Shown here piece after piece: positions 14,319 to 14,397 of a DNA stretch of 14,397 nt. The stretch is from assembly GCA_002404515.1 (NCBI GenBank), contig DHJV01000050.1, positions 1 to 14,397 of the forward strand, in the 5' to 3' direction. The notes under the pieces were generated by a model. It did not search any database and was not told the DNA's origin. It saw only the letters and a program-made list of their open reading frames with translations. Position 1 is the first letter of the stretch. The number at the start of each line of letters is the position of its first letter. Both the position numbers and the translations under genes were made by a program. The stretch comes from Lachnospiraceae bacterium UBA4711. Its GTDB lineage: Bacteria > Bacillota > Clostridia > Lachnospirales > Lachnospiraceae.

Positions 14319-14397
14319 ATGAAGCTTTTCGAATATATTGACAGCATGAACCAGCCATATGATATTTTCTGTACAGACAACGTACATTCTCCTCTTC
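14319..14397 (+). CDS. 5' end of a divergent gene (26 codons), possibly an AraC-type regulator
   Basis: The only plus-strand gene, cut by the window edge. GGGAGG (14303-14308) lies 10 nt before ATG 14319. The closer ATG at 14315 runs into a stop after eight codons, so 14319 is preferred. The protein begins MKLFEYIDSMNQPYDIFCTD. The short soluble start and the divergent position next to a sugar-use operon fit the N-terminal sensor of an AraC-family regulator, but no DNA-binding domain is visible. Treat the family as a guess. If the promoter at 14269-14296 is used, the transcript would begin almost at the ribosome binding site. Confidence 0.6.
   Translation, partial: MKLFEYIDSMNQPYDIFCTDNVHSPL

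Noticed and set aside
14315..14341. ATG at 14315 as the start of the plus-strand gene, closer to the ribosome binding site
   Set aside because: The frame meets a stop after eight codons, while the frame from 14319 stays open to the window edge.

Overview
The window looks like part of the chromosome of a gut Clostridia, most likely a Lachnospiraceae member (Roseburia/Coprococcus/Agathobacter-like). The grounds are moderate GC, strong GGAGG-type ribosome binding sites, SpaA-type surface proteins with a KTGD sorting signal, an SPFH/ribbon-helix-helix gene pair and a mannan-utilisation cluster. The genus cannot be fixed from sequence alone. Every gene lies on the minus strand except a partial gene at the right edge (14319 onward, plus). 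No gap between genes exceeds about 190 bases. I see no rRNA, tRNA, CRISPR array or transposase.

Reading in the direction of transcription (right to left): (1) A divergent regulatory region (about 14134-14318) separates the 5' end of a plus-strand gene, possibly a regulator, from a five-gene unit. The unit holds a GH26 beta-mannanase-like enzyme without signal peptide, a YihS-like AGE-family aldose-ketose isomerase (probably mannose isomerase), a PfkB-family (fructo)kinase, truA and a 75-aa unknown. Its genes are joined by short gaps, an ATGA overlap and an 11-bp overlap, and it ends at an intrinsic terminator (9867-9893). The first three genes suggest the route mannan oligosaccharide -> mannose -> fructose -> fructose 6-phosphate. 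(2) A two-gene operon of an SPFH/band-7 membrane protein and an Arc-type ribbon-helix-helix protein is driven by a near-consensus promoter. A perfect 20-bp palindrome overlaps its -10 element. The operon is flanked by two copies of a 43-bp direct repeat (40/43 identical). (3) A DUF1648 membrane protein, then a DUF2207-C-terminus-like membrane protein with a LemA-family protein, end at a terminator (6037-6066). (4) A SulP anion permease carries a STAS domain plus an unusual long charged C-terminal tail. (5) pyrE has its own good promoter and is followed by a 49-aa membrane peptide gene, then a strong terminator (2714-2745). (6) A large surface protein (about 857 aa) has a papain-like NlpC/P60-type module, SpaA-like modules, a VaFE/T-Q-ester-type domain, an ETT-repeat stalk and a degenerate sortase signal.

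For six of the larger genes the longest open frame begins upstream of the likely start. I placed those starts by ribosome binding site: 2620, 5960, 7875, 9788, 11914 and 14133. The isomerase start (13155) was also moved inward on spacing. The most interesting regions are the SPFH/ribbon-helix-helix cassette with its operator-like palindrome and flanking repeats, the mannose-isomerase route coupled to truA, the tail of the SulP protein, and the composite surface protein.
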